From NCBI GenBank assembly GCA_947505245.1, contig CANNIZ010000036.1, positions 1 through 45,294 of the forward strand: a DNA stretch of 45,294 bases. Direction: 5' to 3'. This document shows positions 7,131 to 14,819 of the stretch, piece after piece. Below the pieces are notes generated by a model. That model worked only from the letters and a program-made list of their open reading frames with translations. It did not search any database and was not told the DNA's origin. Within the stretch, counting starts at the first letter, position 1; every line of letters begins with the position of its first letter. The stretch comes from Pseudomonadota bacterium. GTDB taxonomy: Bacteria; Myxococcota_A; UBA796; GCA-2862545. The translations under genes were made by a program, and so were the position numbers.

Positions 7131-9421
7131 TTGGCCCTCATCCGGCGTTCGATGGAGGTCGCGCCCAGCACGACGAGCGTGCTCGAGAGCGGCATCAGGA
7201 TGGCTGCTACGAGCGGATTTACGAAGCCGAACGCGGCCGCGGTAACTGCGCAAATGTTGTACATCAGGCTGCGAACGATGTTCGATCGGATGGCGCGCCG
7301 CGTGAAAGCCGCTGCGCGCAGGCCCGCGACGAGGGGGCCGATGGCCTCGGTAGAGACGAGCCCGTCGGCGGCGAGCAGGCTCGAGCGTGCGCCGGTCGCC
7401 ATCGCGATGCCGACGTCGGCCGCAGCGAGCGCCAGACCGTCGTTCAGGCCGTCGCCGACGAACAACACGCGCGCGCCGTTCGCCTGCCAACCGCGAATGA
7501 TCGCGGCCTTCGCCTCCGGGCCAACCGCGCCCTGGCTTGACGCGACCCCGGTGGCCTCGGCGACCCTCGCGACGGCGTCCAGACGGTCGCCGGAGAGGAT
7601 CTCCACCCGCATCCCGAGACCCGTGAGGGCAGCTACCGCGGAGGCCGCGTCGGGGCGGGGCGCGTCCGCAAGGGCGATCTCGCCGACGAGGAGGTCACCT
7701 TCGACGATCGCGACGCCGGTGAGCCCTCGGCGCAGTGCCAGCGCGCGGCGATCCACCACGCCGGTGAGCCCGGTTCCGGGGACCTCGACCACGTCGTTGC
7801 CCTCCGCGAGCGGGAGGCCGCGTCGGGCGGCTTCCTCGACGATGGCGCGCGACACGGGGTGTACGCTGTGGCGTGCGAGTCCGCTCGCAAGGCGTACGAC
7901 CTCGTCGGTCGCGGTCGTCACGCGCGGGACGCCGAGGGTGACCGTTCCCGTCTTGTCGAGCGCGACCACGTCGATGTCCGCGAGCGCGAGCAGCGCGTCC
8001 CCGCTCCGCACCAGCAACCCTCGGCGAGCGGCGGCGCCGAGGCCCGAGGCGATCGCGAGCGGCTGGGCGAGCGCGAGCGCGCAGGGGCATGCGACGACGA
8101 GCACGGCGACCGTGGGCGGAATGGCGGCCGCGAGCCCGCCGAACGCGAGGTGACCGAAGAACGTGGCCAGGGCGGCGAGGAGCGTCGCACCGACGAACCA
8201 CGGCGCGATGGTGTCGATCGGCGTGCGCGCCGCGGGGCGGTCGGCCGCCGCGCGAAGCTCTTCGGCCATGCGGTCGATCAGGCGCGACCCGCCGGTGGCC
8301 TCCGCGCGCACCCGTACCGTGCCTTCGGCGACCATCGCCCCCGCGACGACCCGATCGCCGGGCAGCACCAGGATGGGCTCCGATTCGCCGGTGACGAGCG
8401 CCATTCGCACCGACGCGCGGCCCCACTCGACGATGCCGTCGGCGGGCACCTCCTCCCCGAGTCCGACCTCGACGCGGTCATCGACGCGAAGGTCCTCTAC
8501 CGGGACGGTGACGACCGTGGAGCCGGAGACCCGACGGGCGTGCCGCGGGAGCGCGTCAGCGAGCGCCTCAGCAGCCTCGCGGGCGTGCCGCCTGCCCCGC
8601 GCCTCGAGGACGCGGCCGATGAGCAGGAGCGTGACCAGCATCGCGAGGGAGTCGAGGTACGAGGCCTCGTGGTGCAGCGTCGCCCATACGCCGTGGACGT
8701 ACATGACCACGACGCCGAGGGCGATCGGAACGTCCATGCCCAACACGCGGTGCTTTAGCGAGCGGATCGCCCCGCCGACGAAAGGCTCCGCCGAGAACAA
8801 CGCGACCGGCGTCGCGAGCACCAGGCTGGTCCAGTGGAGGAGCGCGGCAAAACCGAGTTCCATCCCGTCGAACCAGCCTGCATAAACCGCGGCAGAGGAC
8901 AGCATGATGTTGGACGAGCAGAACGCCGCGATGCCGAGTCGGACGAGCAGTTCGCGGTCGACCGCGTCCACGCTGGAGGTGACGGGCACGGGCTTGTAGC
9001 CGACGGCCGCGACGCGCGCGCCGATCGCTTCGACGCTCGTCTTCGTCGGGTCAAAGACCACCCGCGCGCGGCCTGTGCCATAACTCACAATCGCTTCGCT
9101 TACGCCGGGCGTGGCCGCGATGACGCGCTCGGCGACGAACGTACAGGACGCACATTGGAGCCCGTCGATTCGTAGCGCACACGCGAGCAGGCCGTTTGGC
9201 AGCGACGTGACCTCGACCTGGGAGAGGTTTCCCGCAGCCTCACCCGGGCGGGGAGCGAACGCGAGGCGGCGCGACTCGAGGTCGACCAGGTCAACGCCCG
9301 CACCCGCGATGATCTCGGCGGCCATCGCGCAACCCGCGCAACAGTAAGGGTCGTCGCCCTCCATCCGTGCGCCACAATGCCTGCACTGAGCCACCGCGGG
9401 CATCGCGGGGACTGCGCTCAT
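7127..9421 (-). CDS. ccoI: Copper-translocating P1B-ATPase of cbb3 assembly
   Basis: CcoI/FixI is the P-type ATPase that exports copper for the binuclear centre of cbb3 oxidase. The 764-residue product opens with the cytoplasmic cysteine cluster CRHCG...YCCAGC (residues 13-31) found in CcoI and not in general copper pumps. A heavy-metal-associated domain with CASC at 90-93 follows. Eight predicted transmembrane helices include the metal-site CPC (VVACPCALALAQP). The phosphorylation motif DKTGTVT and the hinge VGDGLNDG are present. The ATG at 9421 is chosen because it overlaps the upstream small gene's stop by 4 nt and puts the cysteine cluster at the usual distance; the frame is open further upstream. 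Its own stop overlaps ccoS. Confidence 0.94.
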   Translation of the reverse strand: MSAVPAMPAVAQCRHCGARMEGDDPYCCAGCAMAAEIIAGAGVDLVDLESRRLAFAPRPGEAAGNLSQVEVTSLPNGLLACALRIDGLQCASCTFVAERVIAATPGVSEAIVSYGTGRARVVFDPTKTSVEAIGARVAAVGYKPVPVTSSVDAVDRELLVRLGIAAFCSSNIMLSSAAVYAGWFDGMELGFAALLHWTSLVLATPVALFSAEPFVGGAIRSLKHRVLGMDVPIALGVVVMYVHGVWATLHHEASYLDSLAMLVTLLLIGRVLEARGRRHAREAAEALADALPRHARRVSGSTVVTVPVEDLRVDDRVEVGLGEEVPADGIVEWGRASVRMALVTGESEPILVLPGDRVVAGAMVAEGTVRVRAEATGGSRLIDRMAEELRAAADRPAARTPIDTIAPWFVGATLLAALATFFGHLAFGGLAAAIPPTVAVLVVACPCALALAQPLAIASGLGAAARRGLLVRSGDALLALADIDVVALDKTGTVTLGVPRVTTATDEVVRLASGLARHSVHPVSRAIVEEAARRGLPLAEGNDVVEVPGTGLTGVVDRRALALRRGLTGVAIVEGDLLVGEIALADAPRPDAASAVAALTGLGMRVEILSGDRLDAVARVAEATGVASSQGAVGPEAKAAIIRGWQANGARVLFVGDGLNDGLALAAADVGIAMATGARSSLLAADGLVSTEAIGPLVAGLRAAAFTRRAIRSNIVRSLMYNICAVTAAAFGFVNPLVAAILMPLSSTLVVLGATSIERRMRAK

Positions 9422-9573
9422 CGTGGCGTTGACTTGTACGTTGGATCGATCGGGTCGTCGACGTGGACGGCCGTCCAGATATACGCGAGGTCCACGGCGA
9501 ACAGTAAGCAAAAACCGAGGGCGATGCCGATCGGCCAGCGCATGGATTCGGTGGCGGGATCCTTCGGGGTCAT
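9418..9573 (-). CDS. Short CcoH/FixH-like single-span membrane protein
   Basis: A 51-residue open frame lies between ccoG and ccoI, the usual place of ccoH/fixH. It has a polar start, a helix (RWPIGIALGFCLLFAVDLAY) and the tail TAVHVDDPIDPTYKSTPR. The W-P, helix, DP, Y pattern matches the first 50 or so residues of FixH, but the periplasmic domain of that family (usually about 150 residues in all) is absent. The stop overlaps the ccoI ATG by 4 nt, and the start follows the ccoG stop closely, so it is translated as part of the operon. Either the lineage uses a minimal CcoH or this is a different small subunit in the same slot. Confidence 0.7.
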   Translation of the reverse strand: MTPKDPATESMRWPIGIALGFCLLFAVDLAYIWTAVHVDDPIDPTYKSTPR

Positions 9574-9575
9574 GG

Positions 9576-10910
9576 TCAGCTCCGGGGGATCTTCAGGCTG
9601 GTCTCGCGAACGACATCGCCAGCGGGCGCATGAACGACGACGTGGACCGGAATGTGGTGCGGGATGTTCGCGTTCGGCGGGACCCGAACGATGAGCGGGA
9701 CGCGTCGATGCTGGGTGGTACCGAGCACGATCTCTGGGACGTCGAACACGGCGCCCTCAGGGAGTCCGGTCACGGTCACGGTGTACTTCACCGGCGTATC
9801 GACGGCCTCGTTGTTGGTCACGTCGAGCAGGAAGGTGTTTCGCACCCAGCCGTCCGTGTCCACGGTCCACAGCGGGCCAGGTGAGCGCGAGACGCTGGCT
9901 TCCATCGGCTGGTGCAGGGCGAGCATGGCGACGATGCCGGTGGTGGCAGCGAGCATGAGCGTGAGGTAGGCGACCGTTCGCGGCCGAATCAGGCGGGGCT
10001 TTGCGCCAGTCACTGCGGCCTGCGTGTTGTATTCGATGAGCGACTGCTTGCCGGCCTTGCCCATCACGCCGTCGCAAGCGTCGATGCAGCGGCCGCACAT
10101 GATGCATTCGAGCTGGAAGCCGTCGCGGATGTCGATGCCCTGGGGGCAGGTGGTGACGCACTTCTTGCAGTCGATGCAGTGGTTCTCGGCGAGGCTCGCC
10201 TTGCCGGGCGCCCGCGGCTCGCCGAGCTTGGTGTCATAGCGCACGACGAGCGATTCATCGTCGCACAAGGCGCCCTGAAACCGCGCGTACGGGCAGAGAT
10301 AGTTGCAGAACTGCTCGCGGAACCAGGCGAGGTCCGCGAACCACATCAGCGTAAAGGCGGCCGTGATTCCGTACGCCGTAGAGCCCGCCTGCAGCGTGTA
10401 CAGGTCGTGCGCGCCGGAGAACCAGCTGACGAACGACGTCGAGGCGAACGCGGAGACCGCGAGCAGGGCGAGGTATTTGCCTGCCTTGCGTGCGACCTTG
10501 GACGCGGTCCAGTCGCCGGCGTCGAGCGACTTTCGCTGCGACCGATCCCCTTCAAAGAAGCGGTCGATGGGACGTGCGAACTCTTCGAGGAACACCGTCT
10601 GCGGGCAGGCGTATCCACACCACAGACGGCCGAACAGCGAGGTGAAGAAGAACAGAGAGAACGCTGCGAGGAAGCCGAACAGCGCGAGCAGGAAACCGTC
10701 GGACGTCGTGAAGATGGTGCCGAGCGCGTACACGCGCCGACCGGGGATGTCGAACTGGACGGCCGGGTGGCCCGCCACCGACACCCAGGGGATTCCGACG
10801 AGGAACGCGAGGAGCACCCGGCCGGACCAGCGATGAAGTCGCTGGAAACGGCCCTGTACGGACTGGGTGTAGACCCAGCGTCGGTTCCCGTCGAAAAACC
10901 CTTCACTCAT
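9576..10910 (-). CDS. ccoG: cbb3 oxidase accessory ferredoxin-like protein CcoG
   Basis: CcoG/FixG is a membrane iron-sulfur protein that takes part in copper reduction for cbb3 assembly. The 444-residue product has four to five transmembrane helices and the conserved LWCGYACPQT segment at 97-105. It also has FCNYLCPYARFQ near 201-212 and two 4Fe-4S motifs: Cys245/248/251/255 followed by Pro, and Cys269/272/275/279. After a last helix near 320-340 comes an Ig-like periplasmic domain, the FixG C-terminal domain. The ATG at 10910 overlaps the ccoP stop by 4 nt; an upstream extension of the frame is antisense-like and rejected. Confidence 0.95.
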   Translation of the reverse strand: MSEGFFDGNRRWVYTQSVQGRFQRLHRWSGRVLLAFLVGIPWVSVAGHPAVQFDIPGRRVYALGTIFTTSDGFLLALFGFLAAFSLFFFTSLFGRLWCGYACPQTVFLEEFARPIDRFFEGDRSQRKSLDAGDWTASKVARKAGKYLALLAVSAFASTSFVSWFSGAHDLYTLQAGSTAYGITAAFTLMWFADLAWFREQFCNYLCPYARFQGALCDDESLVVRYDTKLGEPRAPGKASLAENHCIDCKKCVTTCPQGIDIRDGFQLECIMCGRCIDACDGVMGKAGKQSLIEYNTQAAVTGAKPRLIRPRTVAYLTLMLAATTGIVAMLALHQPMEASVSRSPGPLWTVDTDGWVRNTFLLDVTNNEAVDTPVKYTVTVTGLPEGAVFDVPEIVLGTTQHRRVPLIVRVPPNANIPHHIPVHVVVHAPAGDVVRETSLKIPRS

Positions 10911-11425
10911 TGAGGACTCGGGGACGGAGGTTCCTTGGACGAAAAGACGTACGCGGCGACTTTGGCGACGCGGTCGGGCCCGAGGATGGGCTCCCATGTC
11001 GGCATCCCCTTCTCCTTAACGCCCGTGGTGATTGTTTTTGTGATGTCGGCCTGTGTTCCGCCGTGGATCCACACGTCGTCCACGAGGTTAGGTCCGATCT
11101 TTCCGTGCATATCGGCACCATGACACGCCACACAGTTTTGTGTGAAGATTTCTTTCCCTTCCGCGAGCACCTCTGGGGTGAGCGGAGCCACGCTGCCGGC
11201 AGCGGGCGCGGGCCATTTGACGGCGGCCTCCGCCATCTCCACGTCGTAATAGCCCGCCTGGGAGCGATGCGAGATGAAGTGGTAATCCACGGCGTAGCCG
11301 ATGCCCCACACGATGCAGAACAGGAACAGCCCGACCCACCAGTTTGGCAACGCGTTGTCGTACTCTTCGATGCCGTCGTTGTCTGCGGCATGGCCCATGA
11401 TCTTGTCGTGGTTCTGGTCGCTCAT
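10907..11425 (-). CDS. ccoP: cbb3 oxidase subunit III, one-heme form
   Basis: The N-terminus shows the CcoP signature: EYDNALPNWWVGLFLFCIVWG spans the single helix and the aromatic-rich entry to it. A linker follows, then one c-type cytochrome domain with CVACH at 98-102 and candidate axial Met141 (KGMPTW). Classical CcoP carries two c-type hemes in about 300 residues; this one has 172 residues and one CxxCH, so electrons reach CcoO with one fewer relay. ATG at 11425 overlaps the ccoQ stop by 4 nt; its stop overlaps ccoG. The protein is anchored in the inner membrane with its heme domain in the periplasm. Confidence 0.93.
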   Translation of the reverse strand: MSDQNHDKIMGHAADNDGIEEYDNALPNWWVGLFLFCIVWGIGYAVDYHFISHRSQAGYYDVEMAEAAVKWPAPAAGSVAPLTPEVLAEGKEIFTQNCVACHGADMHGKIGPNLVDDVWIHGGTQADITKTITTGVKEKGMPTWEPILGPDRVAKVAAYVFSSKEPPSPSPQ

Positions 11426-11592
11426 GGGGAATCCTCCTCGTCGAGCGGCATCCGCCCAACGGCTTCGTGCTGTGCGCGGCGGGATGGTGCGAATGCCCAC
11501 CACGTCCAGCCAAGGAAAGTGAAGAAAAACACGGTTGTGAGCAGGGAGCCGAGCCAGGCCCAGCCTGGATCGGGGCTTGCGACCAGGTTCAC
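11422..11592 (-). CDS. ccoQ: cbb3 oxidase small subunit CcoQ
   Basis: A 56-residue single-span protein sits exactly between ccoO and ccoP. It has a helix (LLTTVFFFTFLGWTWWAFAP) and a basic/acidic tail ending MPLDEEDSP. CcoQ/FixQ subunits are 50-70 residues long, rich in Trp at the helix end, and stabilise the CcoP contact. The GTG start overlaps the ccoO stop (GTGA) and the TGA stop overlaps the ccoP ATG, so reading frame and limits are well fixed. Confidence 0.88.
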   Translation of the reverse strand: MNLVASPDPGWAWLGSLLTTVFFFTFLGWTWWAFAPSRRAQHEAVGRMPLDEEDSP

Positions 11593-12290
11593 TTGGTACC
11601 TCCGGTCTTGGCCTGCTCGGCTTCGATCGACGCGCGGGCGTTAACGCCGAGCTGCTGCAGGTAGGCGATGACCGCGACGATCTCTTTGTCTTCGGTGGTG
11701 TCATACCCGGCGGCGGTGAGCCCGGTCACGATCTTGGTGGCCTGGGTCTTCATGTCGGCTGGCGCGCTCGCGATTTGCGCTTCCGTGTAGGGCACGCCGA
11801 CCCGCGACAGGGCGAGCATGGTCGCCTGCGTCTGCGCCGGGTCGATCGTCCATTCGAACAGCCACGGGTATTTCGGCATGATGCTGCCATCCGACGTCTG
11901 GCGCGCATCCGCCATGTGCTCGAAGTGCCACGAATCCGGGTACTTCGAGCCTACGCGGGCGAGGTCTGGCCCCGTGCGTCGGCTTCCAAGCTGGAACGGG
12001 TGGTCGTAGACGTATTCGCCGCCACGGCTCCAAGGGCCGTAGCGAAGCGTCTCGGACCGGAACGGCCGAACCATCTGCGAATGGCACACATAGCAGCCTT
12101 CGCGAAGGTAGATGTCCCGTCCGGTAATTTCGAGGGCGGTCAACGGCTTGATGCCGTCCATGGGCGGGGGGCCCGCCGACGTGAACAGCGGGACGATTTC
12201 GACGAGGCCGCCGATCGAGATCAGGACGGTGGTCAAGACGGCCATGACGACAGAACGGGGCTCGATATTATCGCGGTGGAAGTTGCTCAT
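11589..12290 (-). CDS. ccoO: cbb3 oxidase subunit II (mono-heme cytochrome c)
   Basis: The 233-residue protein has an N-terminal transmembrane anchor (about residues 13-37). The conserved stretch LREGCYVCHSQMVRPFR carries the heme c motif CYVCH at 66-70, followed by GEYVYDHPFQLGSRRTGPDL. The axial Met138 lies in GSIMPKYPWL. The C-terminal part also keeps the short helical cytochrome tail. These features match CcoO, which passes electrons from CcoP or soluble cytochromes to CcoN at the periplasmic face. It starts seven bases after ccoN ends and overlaps ccoQ by 4 nt. Confidence 0.96.
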   Translation of the reverse strand: MSNFHRDNIEPRSVVMAVLTTVLISIGGLVEIVPLFTSAGPPPMDGIKPLTALEITGRDIYLREGCYVCHSQMVRPFRSETLRYGPWSRGGEYVYDHPFQLGSRRTGPDLARVGSKYPDSWHFEHMADARQTSDGSIMPKYPWLFEWTIDPAQTQATMLALSRVGVPYTEAQIASAPADMKTQATKIVTGLTAAGYDTTEDKEIVAVIAYLQQLGVNARASIEAEQAKTGGTK

Positions 12291-12297
12291 GGCCGCC

Positions 12298-13731
12298 TCA
12301 CTTTGCGGGGGCCGCGCCGGGCGCGGACTGGGTGGTGGGGCCGAACGCGGTCATGGCCGCGTTGAACAGCATGAGGACGACGCCCGACAGGAACAGGAGG
12401 CCGCCGCCGAAGCGGACCCAATAGAAGGGCTGCAGGCGCGTGATGATGTCCTTCCACATCGGGTACAACAGCTGCCCGTGATCGTCGATCGCGCGCGCCA
12501 TCAGGCCCTCGTTGAGGCCGCCTGCCCACATGGAAATGGTGTATAGGACGATGCCGATGGTCGCAATCCAGAAGTGCAGCGTGGCGAGGTCCGTGGAATA
12601 CAATGGGCGCTTGTAAAGGCGCGGGAGCAGCCAGTACAACGTGCCGAACGTGACCATGCCGTTCCAGCCGAGCGCGCCCGAGTGCACGTGGCCGACGACC
12701 CAGGACGTGTAGTGGGCGAGCGCGTTGACCGCGCGAATTGACATCATCGGACCTTCGAAGGTGGACATGCCGTAGAACGACACGCCGACGACGTAGAACT
12801 TGAGCACGGGGTCTGTGCGCAGGCGGTCCCAGGCGCCGCGCAGCGTCAGGAGGCCGTTGAGCATGCCGCCCCAGGACGGTGCGAGCAGCATGATGCTGAA
12901 GACCATACCGAGCGTCTGCGCCCAATCGGGCAGGCCCGAGTAGAGCAGGTGATGGGGCCCGGCCCAGATGTAGAGGAACACGAGGCCCCAGAAGTGGATG
13001 ATCGACAGCCGGTAGCTGTAGACCGGGCGCTCCGCCGCGCGGGGCAGGAAGTAGTACATCAAGCCGAGGAACGGCGTGGTCAGGAAGAACCCGACCGCGT
13101 TGTGTCCGTACCACCACTGCACGAGCGCGTCGGTCATGCCCGAATAGATCGGGTACGAACGCGTGAGCGTGGCCGGCACCGCCAGGCTGTTGACGATGTG
13201 AAGCACCGGGATGGTGATCACGAAGCTCATGTAGAACCAGATCGCGACGTACAGATGTGCGACCTTTCGAATCGCGATCGTGCCGAAGAAGTTGATCGCG
13301 AATGCGACCCAGACCACGGCGATTGCGACGTCGATCGGCCAGATGAGTTCGGCGTACTCCTTGCCTTCGGTGAGGCCGAGGGGCAGCGTCAGGGCGGCCG
13401 AGACGATGATGGCCTGCCAGCCCCAGAAGTGGAAGTTCGAAAGGATGTCGTTCCACATCCGCACCTTCATCAGGCGTTGCATCGAGTAATAGATGCCCGC
13501 GAACACGATATTTCCGCCGAAGGCGAAGATCACCGCGTTGGTGTGCAACGGCCGAAGGCGGCCGAACGTAATGTAGGGGATGCTGAGGTTCGTCGGCCAG
13601 TACGCGAGTTCGAGCGCGATAATCACGCCTACGAGCATTCCGACGAACCCCCAGATCATCGTCGCCCACGCGAACTTCTTGACGATTGCGTCGTCATAGA
13701 CCGCGGGTACGGTTGGGGATGGTTGATCCAT
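12298..13731 (-). CDS. ccoN: cbb3 oxidase catalytic subunit I
   Basis: CcoN is the heme-copper subunit that reduces oxygen to water and pumps protons. The 477-residue protein has about twelve helices. Visible ligands, aligned by eye to the Pseudomonas stutzeri structure, are His63 (low-spin heme b), His210 in WWYGHNAVG and His260/His261 in GPHHLLYS (copper B), and His348 and His350 in VGHVHSGALGWNG (high- and low-spin heme). Tyr254 lies 44 residues after His210, the spacing of the known His-Tyr cross-link. The ATG at 13731 follows GGAGGCCCTCC; upstream open frame lacks support. It heads the cco operon and lies just downstream of a -24/-12-like promoter. Confidence 0.97.
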   Translation of the reverse strand: MDQPSPTVPAVYDDAIVKKFAWATMIWGFVGMLVGVIIALELAYWPTNLSIPYITFGRLRPLHTNAVIFAFGGNIVFAGIYYSMQRLMKVRMWNDILSNFHFWGWQAIIVSAALTLPLGLTEGKEYAELIWPIDVAIAVVWVAFAINFFGTIAIRKVAHLYVAIWFYMSFVITIPVLHIVNSLAVPATLTRSYPIYSGMTDALVQWWYGHNAVGFFLTTPFLGLMYYFLPRAAERPVYSYRLSIIHFWGLVFLYIWAGPHHLLYSGLPDWAQTLGMVFSIMLLAPSWGGMLNGLLTLRGAWDRLRTDPVLKFYVVGVSFYGMSTFEGPMMSIRAVNALAHYTSWVVGHVHSGALGWNGMVTFGTLYWLLPRLYKRPLYSTDLATLHFWIATIGIVLYTISMWAGGLNEGLMARAIDDHGQLLYPMWKDIITRLQPFYWVRFGGGLLFLSGVVLMLFNAAMTAFGPTTQSAPGAAPAK

Positions 13732-13758
13732 GTGGAGGGCCTCCGAAGCGAGCGCATG

Positions 13759-13774
13759 TGCAGGGACTGTGCCA
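13759..13774 (-). promoter_or_regulatory. Candidate sigma-54 (-24/-12) promoter for ccoN
   Basis: Read on the minus strand the site is TGGCACAGTCCCTGCA. Compared with the sigma-54 consensus TGGCACG-N4-TTGCW, the invariant GG and GC are present at the correct spacing and only two other positions differ. Transcription would start near 13748, about 17 bases before the ccoN ATG, leaving room for the ribosome site. No experimental support. Confidence 0.6.
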
Positions 13775-13790
13775 CCTTGTAGATGTCGCT

Positions 13791-13848
13791 CTTGCAAGAT
13801 CTTTGAACGAACGCAGTTCGAAAGAGGGCGTGTTGCCACAGGCCTGTG
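13791..13848. promoter_or_regulatory. Palindromes between the divergent sigma-54-type promoters (possible activator sites)
   Basis: Three dyads lie here: CTTGCAAG at 13791-13798, a loose one around 13802-13823 (TTTGAAC...GTTCGAAA), and a perfect 12-base palindrome CACAGGCCTGTG at 13837-13848. They lie tens of bases upstream of both promoters, where enhancer-binding proteins usually sit. Which, if any, binds the nearby NtrC-type regulator is unknown. Confidence 0.35.
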
Positions 13849-13900
13849 TGTGGTCGCGCACACGTCAAACGGCGTAGCGATCTCCTGCGTGTGGCCGATG

Positions 13901-13916
13901 TGGCACGCGAATCGCA
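13901..13916 (+). promoter_or_regulatory. Candidate sigma-54 (-24/-12) promoter for the small protein/UreH-like operon
   Basis: TGGCACGCGAATCGCA matches TGGCACG-N4-TTGCW at every defined position except one (C for T before the GC). The start point would be near 13926, and a GGAGG ribosome site and ATG follow at 13929 and 13939. This is the best promoter match I found in the window. Confidence 0.68.
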
Positions 13917-13938
13917 ATAACTTCATGTGGAGGCCGCC

Positions 13939-14178
13939 ATGGACCGCCAAATGATTCAGGGGGAGATCGAGATGCTCGCGCAGCACGTCGCCGACCTGAC
14001 GCGCGTACACGCCGGGCGGCTCAGCGCGCTCACCATCGCCGTCCCGGTACCAGCTACGCCAGGGCTGCGGCGGGCGGTTGAGGTCGCGCTTTCGGTGGCG
14101 GGGATTGATTTTGTTGACGTCACGTTGAAATGTGACGACGGTCCGGTGCGGGTCCTGAAATTCGATTATGAAGTCTGA
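13939..14178 (+). CDS. Small protein, possibly HypA-like without the zinc site
   Basis: The 79-residue product is not a family I can name with certainty. Its pattern is an N-terminal helix (IEMLAQHVADLTRVHAG), a strand (LSALTIAVPV), a second helix (LRRAVEVALSVAG) and a strand (FVDVTLKC). This resembles the first half of the nickel chaperone HypA but lacks the MHE start and the four-cysteine zinc loop. ATG at 13939 is preferred over GTG at 13927 because GGAGG at 13929-13933 is well spaced for it. The stop overlaps the next gene's ATG (TGATG). Its place between a cbb3 operon and a metal-type membrane protein suggests an accessory role there. Confidence 0.65.
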   Translation: MDRQMIQGEIEMLAQHVADLTRVHAGRLSALTIAVPVPATPGLRRAVEVALSVAGIDFVDVTLKCDDGPVRVLKFDYEV

Positions 14179-14813
14179 TGGCTTTCGTACTGCTGCCTGT
14201 CGCTGCTGCTTTTGCAACCGGTCTCGTGGGTACCCCCCATTGTGCCGGAATGTGCGGTCCACTGTGCGCTACGGGCAGGGATCCCGCGTCCATGGCGGCC
14301 TGGCACGTCGGTCGGATCGGAGCGTACGCGGCGCTCGGTGCGTTGGGCGCGACGATCGGTGGTCTTCCGAGCGGCGGTCGCGTCGCTGGAGTGGCCGCCG
14401 CGGCGCTGATCGTGTACAGCGCAGCCGTGATCGGGGGGCTCGTCGAGCCCCTTCACGTTGCGATTCCGGGCGTGTCGGCGCTGGGGAAGCGGCTCGTCGG
14501 CAACCCGAACCTGCTCGCTCGTGTAGCGTTTGGGGCGCTCGCCGCATTTCTGCCCTGCGGGCTTCTTTGGGCAGCCTTCGCCGGCGCGACGGCGCTGGGG
14601 GATGCGAGGCTCGGCGCTGCCAGCATGGTCGCGTTCGGGATCGGGACGGCGCCGGGTCCTCTTGCGGCGGCCCTGGGCGCACGGCGACTCGCCGCGGCGG
14701 GCCCGTGGGCGCGGCGAGGGGTGGCGACGGTGGTGCTCTGTTCCGGGCTCTGGGTGGTGTACGCGCGCGCAGACGCTCCGCCCGACGACTGCCCGATGCA
14801 TCCTCACAAATAG
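14178..14813 (+). CDS. UreH/TauE-like (DsbD_2) membrane protein with CPMHP tail
   Basis: The 211-residue, six-helix membrane protein carries the motif GTPHCAGMCGP at 18-28, typical of the urease-accessory-UreH/DsbD_2 family (often annotated sulfite exporter TauE/SafE). It has a second half-motif, FLPCGLLW. Proteins of this group are often encoded next to cbb3 oxidase and copper genes and are thought to move copper or reducing power across the membrane. The extreme C-terminus reads DDCPMHPHK; CPMHP is the core of small heavy-metal-binding domains, which supports a metal role. It is coupled to the upstream small gene and ends six bases from the convergent kinase gene. Confidence 0.85.
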   Translation: MAFVLLPVAAAFATGLVGTPHCAGMCGPLCATGRDPASMAAWHVGRIGAYAALGALGATIGGLPSGGRVAGVAAAALIVYSAAVIGGLVEPLHVAIPGVSALGKRLVGNPNLLARVAFGALAAFLPCGLLWAAFAGATALGDARLGAASMVAFGIGTAPGPLAAALGARRLAAAGPWARRGVATVVLCSGLWVVYARADAPPDDCPMHPHK

Positions 14814-14819
14814 CCGCGT

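Noticed and set aside
13732..13938. FNR/Anr box (TTGAT-N4-ATCAA) upstream of ccoN
   Set aside because: No such sequence is present; the region matches -24/-12 promoters instead.
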